A DNA stretch of 19,854 bases from contig WELB01000078.1 in assembly GCA_009602725.1 (NCBI GenBank), positions 596,763 to 616,616 of the forward strand. The letters run 5' to 3'. Of this stretch, positions 1-9,699 are shown in pieces; position 1 is the first letter of the stretch; every line of letters begins with the position of its first letter. This DNA comes from Spirogloea muscicola. Taxonomy: Eukaryota > Streptophyta > Zygnematophyceae > Spirogloeales > Spirogloeaceae. A program made the position numbers and the translations under genes. The notes below the pieces were generated by a model. That model did no database searches and had not been told where the DNA came from. It was given only the letters and a program-made list of their open reading frames with translations.

Positions 1-17
1 CCCCCCCCCCCCCCCCC
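1..17. repeat. poly-C run at window edge
   Basis: The window opens with an uninterrupted run of C. It may be a natural homopolymer or a contig-end artefact; nothing in the sequence separates the two. Confidence 0.8.
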
Positions 18-233
18 TTCTTCTGTGCCTCTGTTTCCCACTTGTGTCTTGGCATCTCCTCTTCTACCATTGTCCTATGCCTCTCTCCTATCTCGTCTTA
101 CCTTTCTCTTCACCAGTCTCTGTGTGACAGCAGAGCCACTGCAGCAAGATGCGCGATCATTGCTGCTCCTAGCTTAGAAAGAATGATTGTATGAGAGCTG
201 ATGTGCTTCTGTATCCGATTGCTTGTGGTGTAG

Positions 234-721
234 GTCTGTCGCGGACTGCCAGTCTCTCGCCGGCTGGCTCGGAGCTTTCAACGCCCTACGCCTCGGGCCG
301 CAACTCGCTCTCCTCTTCCTGCTCCTCCACCACCCGAAATTGGCGGCACTGCCCCCCGGGGGGGGAAGCGACTGCAACGCGTCACCCAGCCACCGACCAG
401 GTCCTGGTGGCAGCCAGCAGCCTGCTCAGCAGCACCGCTGCCATGGCGGCTGCAAAGGTGGGGCCGGCAGGCCTCGAGGGCTCTGGGGGCTCATCCGAGG
501 AGGAGAGCGAGGATGCTGCAGAAGGGCCGCGCGCGGAGCTCTGGTTCACCATGCGCACGAGCATCAGCAACGACCGCGACCGCCGCAGCCTCACTATTGA
601 CCGCACCAGCGCAATCACAGGCGCAGCAGCCCATGGCGGCAGCAGCCATCGTGACCGTCACAGTCACACTGATATGGATCGCGCCTACACCATGGCCAAG
701 ATTGCCGAGTTCTACCAATGA
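234..721 (+). CDS. possible 3'-terminal exon, unrecognised protein
   Basis: An open frame of about 160 codons follows a plausible acceptor (gtggtgtag, ending at 233) and runs to a TGA. The peptide is rich in Ser, Thr and Arg, has an acidic Ser/Glu patch (GGSSEEESEDAAEG) in its middle, and ends in MDRAYTMAKIAEFYQ. That composition suits a disordered, phosphorylatable C-terminal tail. I do not recognise the family. Upstream exons would lie outside the window or in the first 230 bases, where I see no convincing one. Overlapping frames on both strands are also open because the DNA is GC-rich, so this could be chance. No intron is needed inside the stretch. Confidence 0.3.
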
Positions 722-1640
722 GCACATAGTACAATTGGCAGCACTGCTGCAGCAGGTCTCCACCATCGCGGCAGGTCTTACCACCACGGCAAGCAACCGC
801 CAAGGCAGGTCCCCACCGCCGCGGCAATTGTCAACAGCGGGTAGGTTGAGGCTCGGTTACTGCTGGCACTACTGCTGCGCTTGCCCTCGCCACGGCGCTT
901 CCTCCAGTTGTCAACCATCCTCAACCTCCTCTACTCTACTTGGATGAACTTGATTTGAAACATTGTCCATCTACACACACTGTACTCTACAGGTACTCTT
1001 GTCTAGGCCAACATTATTGCTTGGTAATTAGCGGCGCCAATTCATTGGCGGCAGAGCTGGCTTTGGCAAGTGGCCCGCCTCCACATTGTAGCACTAGCAC
1101 ATAAATTTCCAGAGCTTTAGCAGTCTTTCTTTAGCACGGCTTGATAGTGCCGAGGGGCTTCTCCTAGTGATCCCCGTGCTGCAGGCAGTGTCTCATATCT
1201 GTTACCTGCTTGTCAATAAGGTTCTTCACACCTTTGTCATACCTCCTCCTTCTGTCTAGTCCACGTGAAGCGGGCCATGCAAAGAACTGTTGCATGATTT
1301 GGAGATGCATGCACATGTACTTTTAACAGCTGAATCTCAATAGCTGCCCAGTACCTGCAAAGCTTGTAGTGCCACAATGAAGCAATGTCGCACAGATCCC
1401 AGATGCATTTTGATGCTGATATTTAGCGGATTGGTTGAGCAACATCCGCCCAGCATGTGAAGGCCTGTGCGGCGCAGGTAACATCCATCGATTCCCTCGA
1501 AAGCAGTCCACTTCCGAAACCAGTGCTACTTGACTGCCGCACTGCCATCTCCTCAATGTAGCTGAGGTGCTTTTGCCTTTTGAAGTTGCACTTTGAAAGA
1601 TCGACTGCAAAGGCTAGCCAGAGCGCTTACAAGACATATA
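722..1640. other. no recognisable gene
   Basis: Base composition falls towards ordinary noncoding DNA after the preceding open frame. A minus-strand frame of 95 codons (1323-1610) is open but shows no family motif, no convincing splice context and no codon bias. I see no RNA gene, repeat or promoter motif that I can defend. Confidence 0.5.
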
Positions 1641-2720
1641 AGGCACTGTGTGCTCTTTTCACCCACCATAGGAAGAGGCGCTTGCAACAGGGGCGATGGC
1701 TGTCAAAGCCAGCCCAAAGAGAGTGGCTCTTCCAAAAGGGGCGAGGGCTATGGAAAGAGGCCAGAAAGACGCTGCAATGCGAGGGCGGTGGCATATGAAA
1801 GACCAGCCCAAGAATGATGGAAAGAATCCAAAGATTCAAGAGGCGCTAGAATCACAATAGCAATGCAAGTGGCTACATCGCAAGCCCAAATGAGGTGGAC
1901 AAGGTCTGAAGGGGCCGGCATGCCTTGGGCCTTGTCCATTCCTTTCGGGCTGGCCTTTCACGTCGGCTAGAGGCGACTCCTTACCGGCTGATGGATATCT
2001 CCCACTTGCGGCTGCTGTAAGGGGCTTACTGTGCAGCCATCTTTACTGGTCTCATGTGCTGCTTGGTATTCACTGTCCGTCAGTTTCAGGAACTTTTGGA
2101 GTTAATTGTGGGCTGGCTTCTCAAAGCCCCTCGCCCCTTGATAGAGCTGCTTGTCATCTCCTTCCACCGCCACCGCGCCCCTTCGAAAAACGCAAATCAA
2201 GCGCACATAAAGGCCTCTTGCGCAGGTGTGGCTTTGCACTTTCCGGCCCCTACGAATCTTGTCCATTTGGAGTTTGGGCTGGCCTTCCAGACCCATCGCC
2301 GCCGTTTTGGAAGAGCTTTCAGTTCATTCTTTTACCTGGGCTGGCCTATCACAGCCTTCGCCCTCTTCAGGAAGCGTCCTCTCTCTCTCTCTCTCTCTTT
2401 TTCGCAGCCCTTGCCCCCATTGGGAGTGCCACTTCTTCTCTCTCTCAACTCTGTCGAAGGAGAGCGGTCAACAAGGAATGAGTGCGTATGAAGAGATGGA
2501 GGGCAGGTGGCCCTGTGAGGTGGCCAGCACGAAAAGCCTGACAACGTGGGCGAAAGTATAAGAGTAGAAGAAAGGGAAGGGCCGCCGAGGGGTTCTGGCT
2601 CTGATGGCGTGAGACCTTGCCAGCCCCGATCCTCAAAGGGCTCGCCCTTCTCTTTCCAGTAGAAGTTGTTGCGCGCCCATAGTAGAGGGCGAGGGCTGTG
2701 ATCGGCCAGCCCAGAAAGAA
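1640..2720. repeat. scattered copies of a retrotransposon 3' tail, both orientations
   Basis: The short motif TTGTCCATTCNTTTCGGGCTGGC, or its 3' part, recurs here. Plus-strand copies lie near 1930-1957, 2107-2130, 2262-2300 and 2320-2420. Inverted copies (GCCAGCCC) lie near 1710, 1803 and 2680-2720. The 2320-2420 copy continues into GCCCTTGCCCCCATTGGGAG and CCACTTCTT, exactly as in copies at 9700-10320. A CT microsatellite of about 20 bp (from 2379) is embedded in it. The tails match DNA just downstream of LINE-type coding remnants later in the window, so these are probably solo, 5'-truncated insertions. Long open frames across this stretch are repeat translations, not genes. Confidence 0.6.
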
Positions 2721-3873
2721 TGAACGGTGTTCGGAGGGGTCGGCAAAGCGCTGAAGCACTCAGGTGGGAAGCAGGCTGGGGTGATCTTCGCCCCCGGGGA
2801 GGCTCCAGTTTCCGGTCCCTGACGGCGTCGCGCCAACGCCGACGGCGCTGTGGGCAGCGCAGCGGCGGCGGCGGCGGCGGCGGCCGCGCCTGGGTGCTCG
2901 AGCTTGCCGAGAGCGTGCCGCTCGGCGCGGGCAACCCCGCGGCGCAGTACCGCATCGTCCGCCACAAGGTGTGCTGCTTGCTGCCTCCGCCTGCTAAACC
3001 CCAAACCCTAAACCCCAAACCCCCAATTCCATAATTCCTAAATCCCTGAACCCGAAATCCTAACCCTAAAGTCAGAGGCATGTATGGAGGGTGTAGGAGT
3101 GAGAACCACTTTGATGAAGATTAGACTCCAGTATCACAGACTTATCACCATTAGGCTAGTGGTTGAGGGGCTTCAGTACAGGAATCCAGTATTATGTGAG
3201 TAATTGCTGGAAGAGGGACAAGGAGAAGCATGGTAGATTGGTCCAAGTTTTGTGCGACGATAGAGACGACGAAGTCATGGACGTTCAATGAGGGAGGAGG
3301 AGGAAGACGTGGACAGCAACAGGATGTAGCGACAGGATGTAGCTTTCGCTGGCAGAGCTCGTTCGCCCTCCTGACGCGCTCTTGCTGCTGCTGGTGGCAG
3401 GACCGCCTGGGCTTCCGGTCGTACACCGCCGACAACCGTTTCTTGCAGGTCCCCCCATCCTCCCTTTTCTTGCATGGCGCGACAGCACCAACACATAGTG
3501 GCCGCTGTTGTGGTAGGCGGTGACGGGTTGTGGTGCATGGGGGCGGTGTTGCTGCAGGCGAATAAGCGGTCGGAGCTGGTATTCACAAACCACAGCTTCG
3601 AGGCGTGGGAGGGCTGGCTCGTCGAGGGTGCCGACCTCGAGGCCTGCCGCCTCGTGCACGGCAAGCTTCGCTCGGTCAGCCTCAGTAGCCGCGACCTTGC
3701 GCCACCGCCTCTGCTTATGAATCTGGCCAAGACACCCCTCAAGCAGCACAGTGGCAGCTGACGGAAGCTGCTCCTATTGTCTGTGCTCGCTTTCGCAGTT
3801 GTCCTTGCAGGTAGCGATCGAGGTGCTGGCAGCACCGCAGGACGACGGCGTCGTCACTCGCTGGCTGGGCTAG
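2720..3873 (+). CDS. small beta-trefoil (fascin-like) domain protein
   Basis: Four exons join in phase 0 throughout: 2720-2968, 3401-3448, 3558-3674 and 3811-3873, giving 158 residues. Donors and acceptors are GT and AG. The joined protein reads FRSLTASRQ, a Gly run, AWVLELAESVPLGAG, QYRIVRHK, DRLGFRSYTADNRFLQ, ANKRSELVFTNHSFEAWEGW, LVEGADLEACRLVHGKLRS and VAIEVLAAPQDDGVVTRWLG. The pattern FRSYTADNRFLQAN...AWEGW is what a beta-trefoil lobe of the fascin/DUF569/actin-crosslinking type looks like: a YL or FL strand, then W-E-x-W. Such domains bind actin or carbohydrate; which applies here is unknown. The protein holds only about two lobes, so it is short for the family, and the 5' end is uncertain. 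The ATG at 2720 lies inside an inverted transposon tail. An alternative is an acceptor at 2761-2762 fed by an exon I did not find. The Gly run comes from a GGC repeat. Confidence 0.42.
2996..3069 (+). repeat. degenerate CCCTAAA telomere-like repeat (intronic)
   Basis: About ten imperfect units of CCCTAAA/CCCCAAA type (for example aaaccctaaaccccaaac) lie about 27 bp after the donor of exon 1 of the beta-trefoil gene. The heptamer is the plant-type telomere repeat. Degeneracy and internal position make it an interstitial remnant, not a chromosome end. Whether it is a scar of break repair or simple-sequence drift is not decidable here. Confidence 0.7.
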
Positions 3874-4755
3874 GGGCCTCCACCGAGCCCACTGTGCCTG
3901 CCTTCCTTTCCCTTCCCTCTGTTTCCTCCTTCCCTTCCCACTGCTTTCTTTGCTGCCGTCTTCCAATGCGGCTCAATCAAGCTGCCACATATTTAGCAAG
4001 GAGCATCATCCAGGACCTCCACCACCTCGATTGAGTCCATGTGCTGGCTGGGTGCGAAGCCATCGCTTTCTGCTCACTGTCCTTGTCTCGTGACGGACGT
4101 CTTGACGACTGTTGGCGATCCTGATGATGGCATATGCAATGGCAATATTGGCGGCAAGTGTCTGGAACTACTCCAGCGACACAGCCTCCGACAAGGTTGT
4201 GCAATTTGTTCGTACTCATTATTGGGTGCAGAAATTCAAAGCAACAGTCGCGGTTATAGCTAATATTGAAGACCGCGCTATCGCTTTGCAAATAGGATAC
4301 ACTGTGCTTAACACACACACCATATTTCAAGCCTGTCATCAGGGCGTTGCTCGCTGCGCCAAGTATGATCTGTGTGCCCATGTGGTTGCACAATCTGCTG
4401 TAGGATGTGTGCCGCAGGCAAGATCAAATTAGGTTTGCAGCAAAGTCTCTTAAATTGCGGAGTACACTTAGGCAAAAGAGTGGCAACACATTTGACCTTG
4501 TTGCTACAGTAAGAACTTGGCTCACAAGTAAATGTCTGCTTAGCTGGCAAAATGATAATTGCTCACATGTCGTCATTCACAAGTCTCCCCAAGCTAACTA
4601 GTAAAATGACACTGATTCTCAATGGAGGCAATTGACCCGGAAATGATGCGTAAAGCTTGCTTCTTGACCTGGAAAGGAAGTGCTGGACTTGACTATTGCA
4701 GCGGTACGGGTGCACTGTGCGCGTGGAAGTGGATGCTGCCTTGTTAGTTTGGTGC
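3874..4755. other. intergenic region between two converging genes
   Basis: This stretch separates the stop codons of the beta-trefoil gene (+) and the uricase gene (-), so it should hold both 3' UTRs and poly(A) sites. Several short open frames exist on both strands, but none shows a recognisable domain. I see no RNA gene or repeat. Confidence 0.5.
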
Positions 4756-6492
4756 TCAGAGGCGAGACAGTGGCACGCGAGCCAGCCGGGCCTCGATCGT
4801 GCCATGTGGCTCGGACGTTGCAATGTACACGTCGTTCTCAAATGGGACACCTATGGTCGGCAGGTTGCAAGGTAGGAAGTGAATGTTGGGCATGTTGAGG
4901 CACACCGATGCCACCTCCGGCACGCTGCAGCCGTGGTCATGGCAGTTGGAGCGCGGCAAGGTCAGGGCAAGCCAGCCAGACTACGCCATGCAGATATCTA
5001 GGCAACGGCGGCTGGAGCTGCGGCGGCAGTGCCGGCAGCGGAGGTGGCGGCTCACTCATCAAGGACGGCCCGTGCCATGTCGTTCAGTGTGGCCTGGACG
5101 GACGCAGAGTAGACGCCGCCGGATGGCGGGCCATAAAAAGCGCTCAGCAGTAGCTCCTTCACACGCGCCAGCGTCGCCCGGTAGCACGCCGGCTGCTGGG
5201 AGTACCTGCGCTGCTCAGGCTGCTGTCGTCGGATCTGCTGGCCTTGGCAGTCTGCAGTCAGGCTGCTGCAATGCAGGAGAAGAGGGAGGAAGGGAAGAGA
5301 AGGCGAGCAGGAAGAAGAAGGGGAGAAGGAGACGTGGAGGAGGGGGGTGAGGAAGGAGCCGTGAGGGCCAGGTAGTGGTGAGAAGGCGGTCTTACTCCCA
5401 GGTGGCGCGAATCGATGTGGCGACCATTCGCTCGCGCGTGTCAGGCAGCAGCGTGTACTGGTCGTGGATGAAGTTCTCAAACCCTGACTGCAGCGGCAAT
5501 GGGTAGGAGCACAGCGTCACTTGTGCGACAACAGGCTATACCGCAGCAGCAATGGCAGACCTGGCCGGCGGTCCTGCTAGCGGCAACCAGCTGCTCACCT
5601 GTGTGGTCTTGAGCACGGCAAGCTCGCGGAGGCCGGATGTGACAGCCATGGAGCCGTCACTGCGCCGTGCTGCCACCGCCACCGTGTGCTCCTCGTGCCC
5701 AAGCTTGAAGCCTGCGGCGACGACGGCGGCCGGTGGCCAGCGCAGCCATGAGCAGCGGCCCGAGAGGCGGTGCTCGCTGATGTCAACAGGCACCCCAATG
5801 GCATCATACCGTGGTCGTGGTGCCGACCCCCGGCCTCAATGCGCTCCCATGGCTTCTCCACGATCGCAATGTCGACGCCGCTCACCTGAGGCAGCTTGGC
5901 GGAGCTTGTTCAGACGAAGAAGCTCTTCTTAAGAAGTATTCAGAGTAATAACGGCCGCTTTGCTGTAGTGCATGGCAACGGAAATTGCATCACCTTGTGG
6001 AAATATATGGCTAGGCAGCTCACGAGCTTGTGAAAGAGGGAATGTTAGGGTGGAGGAGGCGGGATGGGGCTGTGTCCCACAATTGAGTAGGTGTCGAGGA
6101 AGTGCTGGGCAAGGCGGACCGCGAAAACCTCCGCTGTCACGCGCTCCGTAGACCTCTTGGCGAGCACATACACCTGCACTCGCTTAGTGGGTTCAGCTTC
6201 GTCTACAGGATGAGGGGCGGGACGGAGGAGGGCAAGCTGCTGTTGAGCTGCATGAGAGGAGGGAGGCAAGGGGCTGCCCATATCCTCCTGGTTGGGCGTT
6301 GCGCACCGTGTTCTTGATCGTGTCCGTGGCGACGACCACCGAGTTGTCGCCGCTCGTGAACGCCGCCTCGGCGGCGGACAGCAGCGAGATGTCGACGCTC
6401 CACTCGGCGAGGTGGTGGGTGGCACCCTCGCGCCACACGCGGCCGACGCGCACACGGCTCTTCCCGTGCCGGTGCGCCACCAGCTCCGTCAT
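4756..6492 (-). CDS. urate oxidase (uricase), peroxisomal
   Basis: Seven exons join in phase into 292 residues: 6492-6307, 6173-6081, 5885-5810, 5711-5599, 5487-5396, 5205-5056 and 4924-4756. All introns are GT-AG, 98-195 bp. The enzyme oxidises urate to 5-hydroxyisourate with O2 and releases H2O2, an early step of purine breakdown to allantoin. Family motifs are all present: HGKSRVRV, HHLAEWSV, TSGDNSVVVATDTIKNTVYV, EKPWERI, LKTTQSGFENFIHDQYT and SVQATL, then MPNIHF. By comparison with the Aspergillus enzyme the active-site residues are intact: Lys11 and Thr56-Asp57, Phe159 and Arg176, Gln224, Asn250 and His252. The C-terminus is SRL, a type 1 peroxisomal targeting signal. Length is slightly below the usual 300 or so because the N-terminus is short. 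ATG at 6492 was chosen because it is in frame just ahead of the first conserved motif; no longer in-frame start was verified. Confidence 0.95.
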
Positions 6493-7049
6493 CGCCGCGA
6501 CTCGGGCTCAGCTCCGAGGCCGCCTTGCAGTCTTCCCTTGCTCTCACTCACGTCTTCTCGCTGGTCCCCACTCACTCTGTACCCTGGCTCGGCCCGCTCC
6601 GGCTCTCCCACTCGCTCTGCCTCCCGGCGCTGTGACAACCCGAGTGGCTAAGTGGGCGCCCACAGCGCTGAACCAGCTGCTCGTAGATAACTCCCCCCAC
6701 CACTCCCCCGTCTCTCGCGTCCTATTCCTCTCGCTCGCACTCTCTCTCTCTCTCTCTCCTACTCTCTCGCCCCTTCTCCTTGTCCACTCTTTTCGGTCAG
6801 CAATTGGTGAATCTAAACATAAGAATATAACAGAAAAGTAAAGTAGAAATTCTGTCACAGCAGAAAAGGAACAGCTCCTCCAAGGTAAGGGAGGTAACGG
6901 CTGTGAATGGAAGAGAATACGAAACGGCTGTCAACGGCCAGCCCATTAAAACAATCGCCTCCACTGAAATAAGAGGAAAACCACATGGAAGCAACTCGCT
7001 CCAGAGGAGGAGGGGGTGCTCGAGCGCACTCATTAGCCGGCAGTTGGAC
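6493..7049 (-). promoter_or_regulatory. uricase upstream region with GA/CT-rich tract
   Basis: This is the DNA directly 5' of the uricase start. It holds a CT microsatellite (about 6740-6757, GA on the coding strand) and many CTC and TCTC runs. Such pyrimidine/purine tracts are common in plant leaders and core promoters. I see no clear TATA box at a sensible distance. Around 6930-6950 there is an inverted copy of the transposon tail (GGCCAGCCCATT). Open frames here are low complexity. Confidence 0.35.
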
Positions 7050-7133
7050 CACGTGCAAACAATACAGCATATGGCAAACCCAGCCCGGGCTATGCACAGG
7101 CAGCCGCCACGTGTCCAAGGATGGCCCCACGTG
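7050..7133. promoter_or_regulatory. cluster of three CACGTG G-boxes
   Basis: Palindromic CACGTG hexamers occur at 7050-7055, 7108-7113 and 7128-7133. The last two have G-box/ABRE-like flanks (gccacgtgtcc, ccacgtggcg). G-boxes bind bZIP and bHLH factors in plants. They sit about 560-640 bp upstream of the uricase start and at the edge of a very GC-rich block (about 7130-7260), so they may serve uricase or an unseen divergent transcript. Binding is inference. Confidence 0.35.
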
Positions 7134-7444
7134 GCGGTGTCGGCGCCGCCCCGGAGCGACGACGGGCGGTAGGGGCGAGATCGTCCGTGGCGGCGCCGGC
7201 GGTCGTCGGGGGGGGCGGGCGCGGTTGTCGGGTGGCGGTGTGCCCCCCGTCGTCGGGCGCGCACCTTTTAACGGAACGGGTGGAGAGTCGAAGAAGTAGA
7301 AGAAAGCGCGGCCAGATTGACTTAAGAAGAAGGGCTCGCTCATTGAGGGATATTTCGTGTATTTGAAACAAACGAAGGCCAAATGGCCAAGTACAAAGGC
7401 AAGCACATCTGAAGACCTACATAACCAACAGCAGATTGACCCGC

Positions 7445-7961
7445 TCAATAACCACGGGTCAAAACATAAAGGTCGCTAATCGGTGCCTGAATACTAGAAG
7501 TCAGATACGGAGCCCTTCTGCCACCAACTAGAGCTCGCCCAGCTTTCTGGTGCAAAGCATTAGCCTGAGCACGCTGCAAACACGCCGAAACTCGTCGCCG
7601 CAAGAACGACAGATATGCAGCTGGCAAGCCCATCTCAGCCGGAAACACATCTGCGTGTCGTGTGTAGCCTGAATTGGCAATAGTTTGCAGGAGAGTGTGG
7701 AAGCGAGGACCCAGAAAGCCAAAGATGTCGACTGCCGGTGGCAGGAGCTGATCGCATTGGGGATAATCGGAGTAGTGCTGCAGCTTTCTTTGTTCAGCAC
7801 CGCCCACTGCGTGGCCAGTGATGTGAGTCGATGCTGGACCTTTATATGCCTCCGTAACAACGACATCGACCAAGGCCCGTGGTCCTCCACCAGGTTGCAC
7901 GCCCACAATGTCAAGTGTGCGGCGATGATGACGTCCCTGGGCGTCCGTGGTGATAGGGGCT
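7445..7961 (-). mobile_element. LINE-type retrotransposon, C-terminal coding remnant (copy 1)
   Basis: About 170 codons are open to a stop at 7445. They contain RTLDIVGVQPGG, VDVVVTEAYKGPAS, then AEQRKLQHYSDYPQCDQLLP, PAVDIFGFLGPRFHTLLQTI and LRRRVSACLQRAQANAL, ending in SDLYVLTRGY. The order of a D-x-V/V-x-V block, an AE-x-K-x-x-x-Y block, a P-x-x-x-D-x-x-G block and a final LSxxLQRA helix is typical of the end of non-LTR retrotransposon reverse-transcriptase proteins, after the RT domain. The RT and endonuclease domains are absent, so this is a 5'-truncated insertion. Its 3' flank (7445 down to about 7270) should be its 3' UTR. It is the most intact coding piece of the family here. Confidence 0.6.
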
Positions 7962-8105
7962 GGGAAAAAGAAGAAAGGGCGCCGCGCCCATAGAGAAGAG
8001 GGGCTGGCAAAGCCAGCCCAAAAAGATTGGACAAAGAATGGAAAAGAGAGAGGGGCTCGCCCATTGAGGATAGGAAAAGCCAGCCCTAAAAAGATGAACA
8101 AAGTA
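7962..8105. repeat. stacked transposon tails with an 8-bp perfect inverted repeat
   Basis: Two or three inverted copies of the tail are stacked here: GCCAGCCC followed by AAAAAGATTGGACAAAG, and again by TAAAAAGATGAACAAAG. At 8001-8019 GGGCTGGC and GCCAGCCC flank AAA, making a perfect hairpin. The stretch separates oppositely oriented coding remnants and looks like the 3' ends of elements inserted into one another. Confidence 0.6.
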
Positions 8106-8114
8106 CGAGAAGGC

Positions 8115-8463
8115 CGGGCCCGGGCGACGGAGTTGCAATACGCGGACCATCCACGGGAGGTCGAGTTCTCGCTCGCCATCGACATGCGCGGTGCAGTGGG
8201 CGCTCCGTGGCTCGAGCTGCTCAAACAGCTCGCGCGCCACGCCGTCTCCCGCCTTTACCATGGAGAGCCGGTGGACTTCCATGTAGCAGGCTCGCTCGCA
8301 CAGGGGTATCGAATGCGCCTGTCAGTCTCGCTGCAGAGGTCCATGGCTTGCGCGTTGCATTTCGTGCCGGTCATTTCCTCGCTGCGGCCTCTGGCTGTGG
8401 CCTGGGTCCCCCTACCAGGAGCCCAGCTTCTCCGACCTGCGACAGCTTAGCAGGGGTTACTGA
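8115..8463 (+). mobile_element. LINE-type C-terminal remnant (copy 2)
   Basis: One frame reads ELQYADHPREVEFSLAIDMR, GAVGAPWLELLKQLARHAVS and YRMRLSVSLQRSMA, clearly related to copies 3 and 5. After a frame change it continues FRAGHFLAAASG and ends SFSDLRQLSRGY with a stop at 8461. The frameshift and missing upstream domains mark it as a dead, truncated copy. The 3' flank (about 8464-8620) contains a tail variant whose hairpin is at 8550-8567. Confidence 0.6.
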
Positions 8464-8769
8464 GCTTCCCGTTGCGTGGTCTTGTGTCTAGCTGTGTCGT
8501 TTTTCTTGTAGGCACCTTCTTGGCTCTTTGGAGTTCGTACATAATTTTCGGACTGGCTTGCCAGCCCATCTTCTCTTTGAAGAGTCTTTCTCTCTTCCAG
8601 TTTGTTCATTTCTTGTCTTTTTTATTAGATAAAAAATTAACTAGGACACAAGCTACGCAAGGGGCAACATCGAATGGGAGCTCAATAACCCCTTGCTTAC
8701 TGTCAAGCAGTTTTAATATAATGTCCACGATGCAATGAGCGCCCAACGCTCGTCGGAGGAGGCGGGGGT

Positions 8770-9112
8770 ACGCAGTCCGCCAAGCAACATCAAGTCTGAG
8801 TAGCTCGCTGCAGGGAAAGAAGAAGAAGGAAGAGGCACTCCGCCGAGACCCAGAGACGGCGGCCATGGCACGGCCAGCTCGCGTGTGGACGGCGTAGGCA
8901 AGGGAGCGTTGAAACGATACCGCCGAGCGCATTCGGGGTACCTGGGCGGACGAACCGGCGGCGTTGAAGCCGGGCAGGCCCGGCCGCCGGTCAATGGCCT
9001 GACGGGCAAGCCGGTGGAGGAGATCCTGCCAGCGGCTGCCGAATGCCCCGTGAACATCTATCGCCAGGGCCGCGAGTTCATCACCAACCGGGTGATCGGC
9101 GTATTTCCGCAC
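8770..9112 (-). mobile_element. LINE-type C-terminal remnant (copy 3)
   Basis: The frame from 9112 reads KYADHPVGDELAALAIDVHG, AFGSRWQDLLHRLARQAIDR, FNAAGSSAQVPRM and SAVSFQRSLAYAVHTRAGRA. A second frame continues FPAASYSDLMLLGGL, matching the SFPAASLSDVRLLTRKY end of the copy at 9871-9978. It is therefore frameshifted and degraded near its 3' end. The open plus-strand frame covering the same bases (8885-9277) is its antisense shadow. Confidence 0.6.
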
Positions 9113-9302
9113 TTTGCCCCGGGCAGAGCGAGCAGCCTGGCTTCAATGCCGCCGGGTCCCTTGCTCAAGTGTTCCGGATGCGCTTGGCCATTTCGTTGCA
9201 GGCGGGTCCCTTGCCTTCGCTGTCCACCTGCGTGCAGGCCGCGCCTTGGCTGCTGCCTCTGGTTTCCGTCAGGGTGACGTCTATCTGACTAGAGGTTACT
9301 GA
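9113..9302 (+). mobile_element. LINE-type C-terminal remnant (copy 4)
   Basis: Starting where copy 3 starts but on the other strand, this piece reads FNAAGSLAQVFRMRLAISLQ in one frame and AFAVHLRAGRALAAASGFRQ then GDVYLTRGY with a stop at 9300-9302 in the next. It is a short, frameshifted 3' end. Its 3' UTR follows, with the hairpin tail at 9366-9385. Confidence 0.55.
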
Positions 9303-9600
9303 GAGTTCGCTGCTGCTGTCTCAGTCCTTAACACTCCGGCTCCTTCAGACGTTGTCCATTCCTTTGGGCTGGCCTCTCCCAGCCACCAGTTAATCTGGCC
9401 GGGCTTGCTTTGACGTCTATCCGCGTGCAAATTACTGTGACTTGCGCTTAGTGACCCGCGGTTACGGGAGCCCCCTCTTGCTGCCGCCTAAGCAATTAGT
9501 GTCTTGCTTTTTACGCCATCCGGCCCCTCCAGACCTTGTCCATTCTCTTGGGCTGGCCCCTCACAGCCACGAGTCAAATTGGAAGCGCTGTTCTTAAAAC
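9303..9600 (+). repeat. 3' UTR of copy 4 and a further partial copy
   Basis: Two related tails lie here: CTTCAGACGTTGTCCATTCC then TTTGGGCTGGCC (hairpin 9367-9384), and CTCCAGACCTTGTCCATTCT then CTTGGGCTGGCC (hairpin 9551-9568). Between them, at about 9440-9471, the peptide DLRLVTRGY marks the coding end of another element, here without a stop codon. The two units are about 185 bp apart. Confidence 0.55.
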
Positions 9601-9699
9601 AGAACACAAAAAGAAAGGCTTTTACTTCAAGAACCCCTGGTCAGCAGCCATAAGTTCAGAGTAGCTTGCCGAAGCTCGACCCGACGGAGTGCTTCTTCC

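Noticed and set aside
2332-3081. 249-codon open frame on the minus strand
   Set aside because: It is a read-through of transposon tails, a CT microsatellite, a GGC repeat and the telomere-like tract, with no domain; the plus-strand beta-trefoil exons explain the coding signal better.
3275-3835. 186- and 154-codon minus-strand open frames
   Set aside because: They are antisense to the beta-trefoil exons; the plus-strand frames show phase-consistent splice sites and a domain pattern, these do not.
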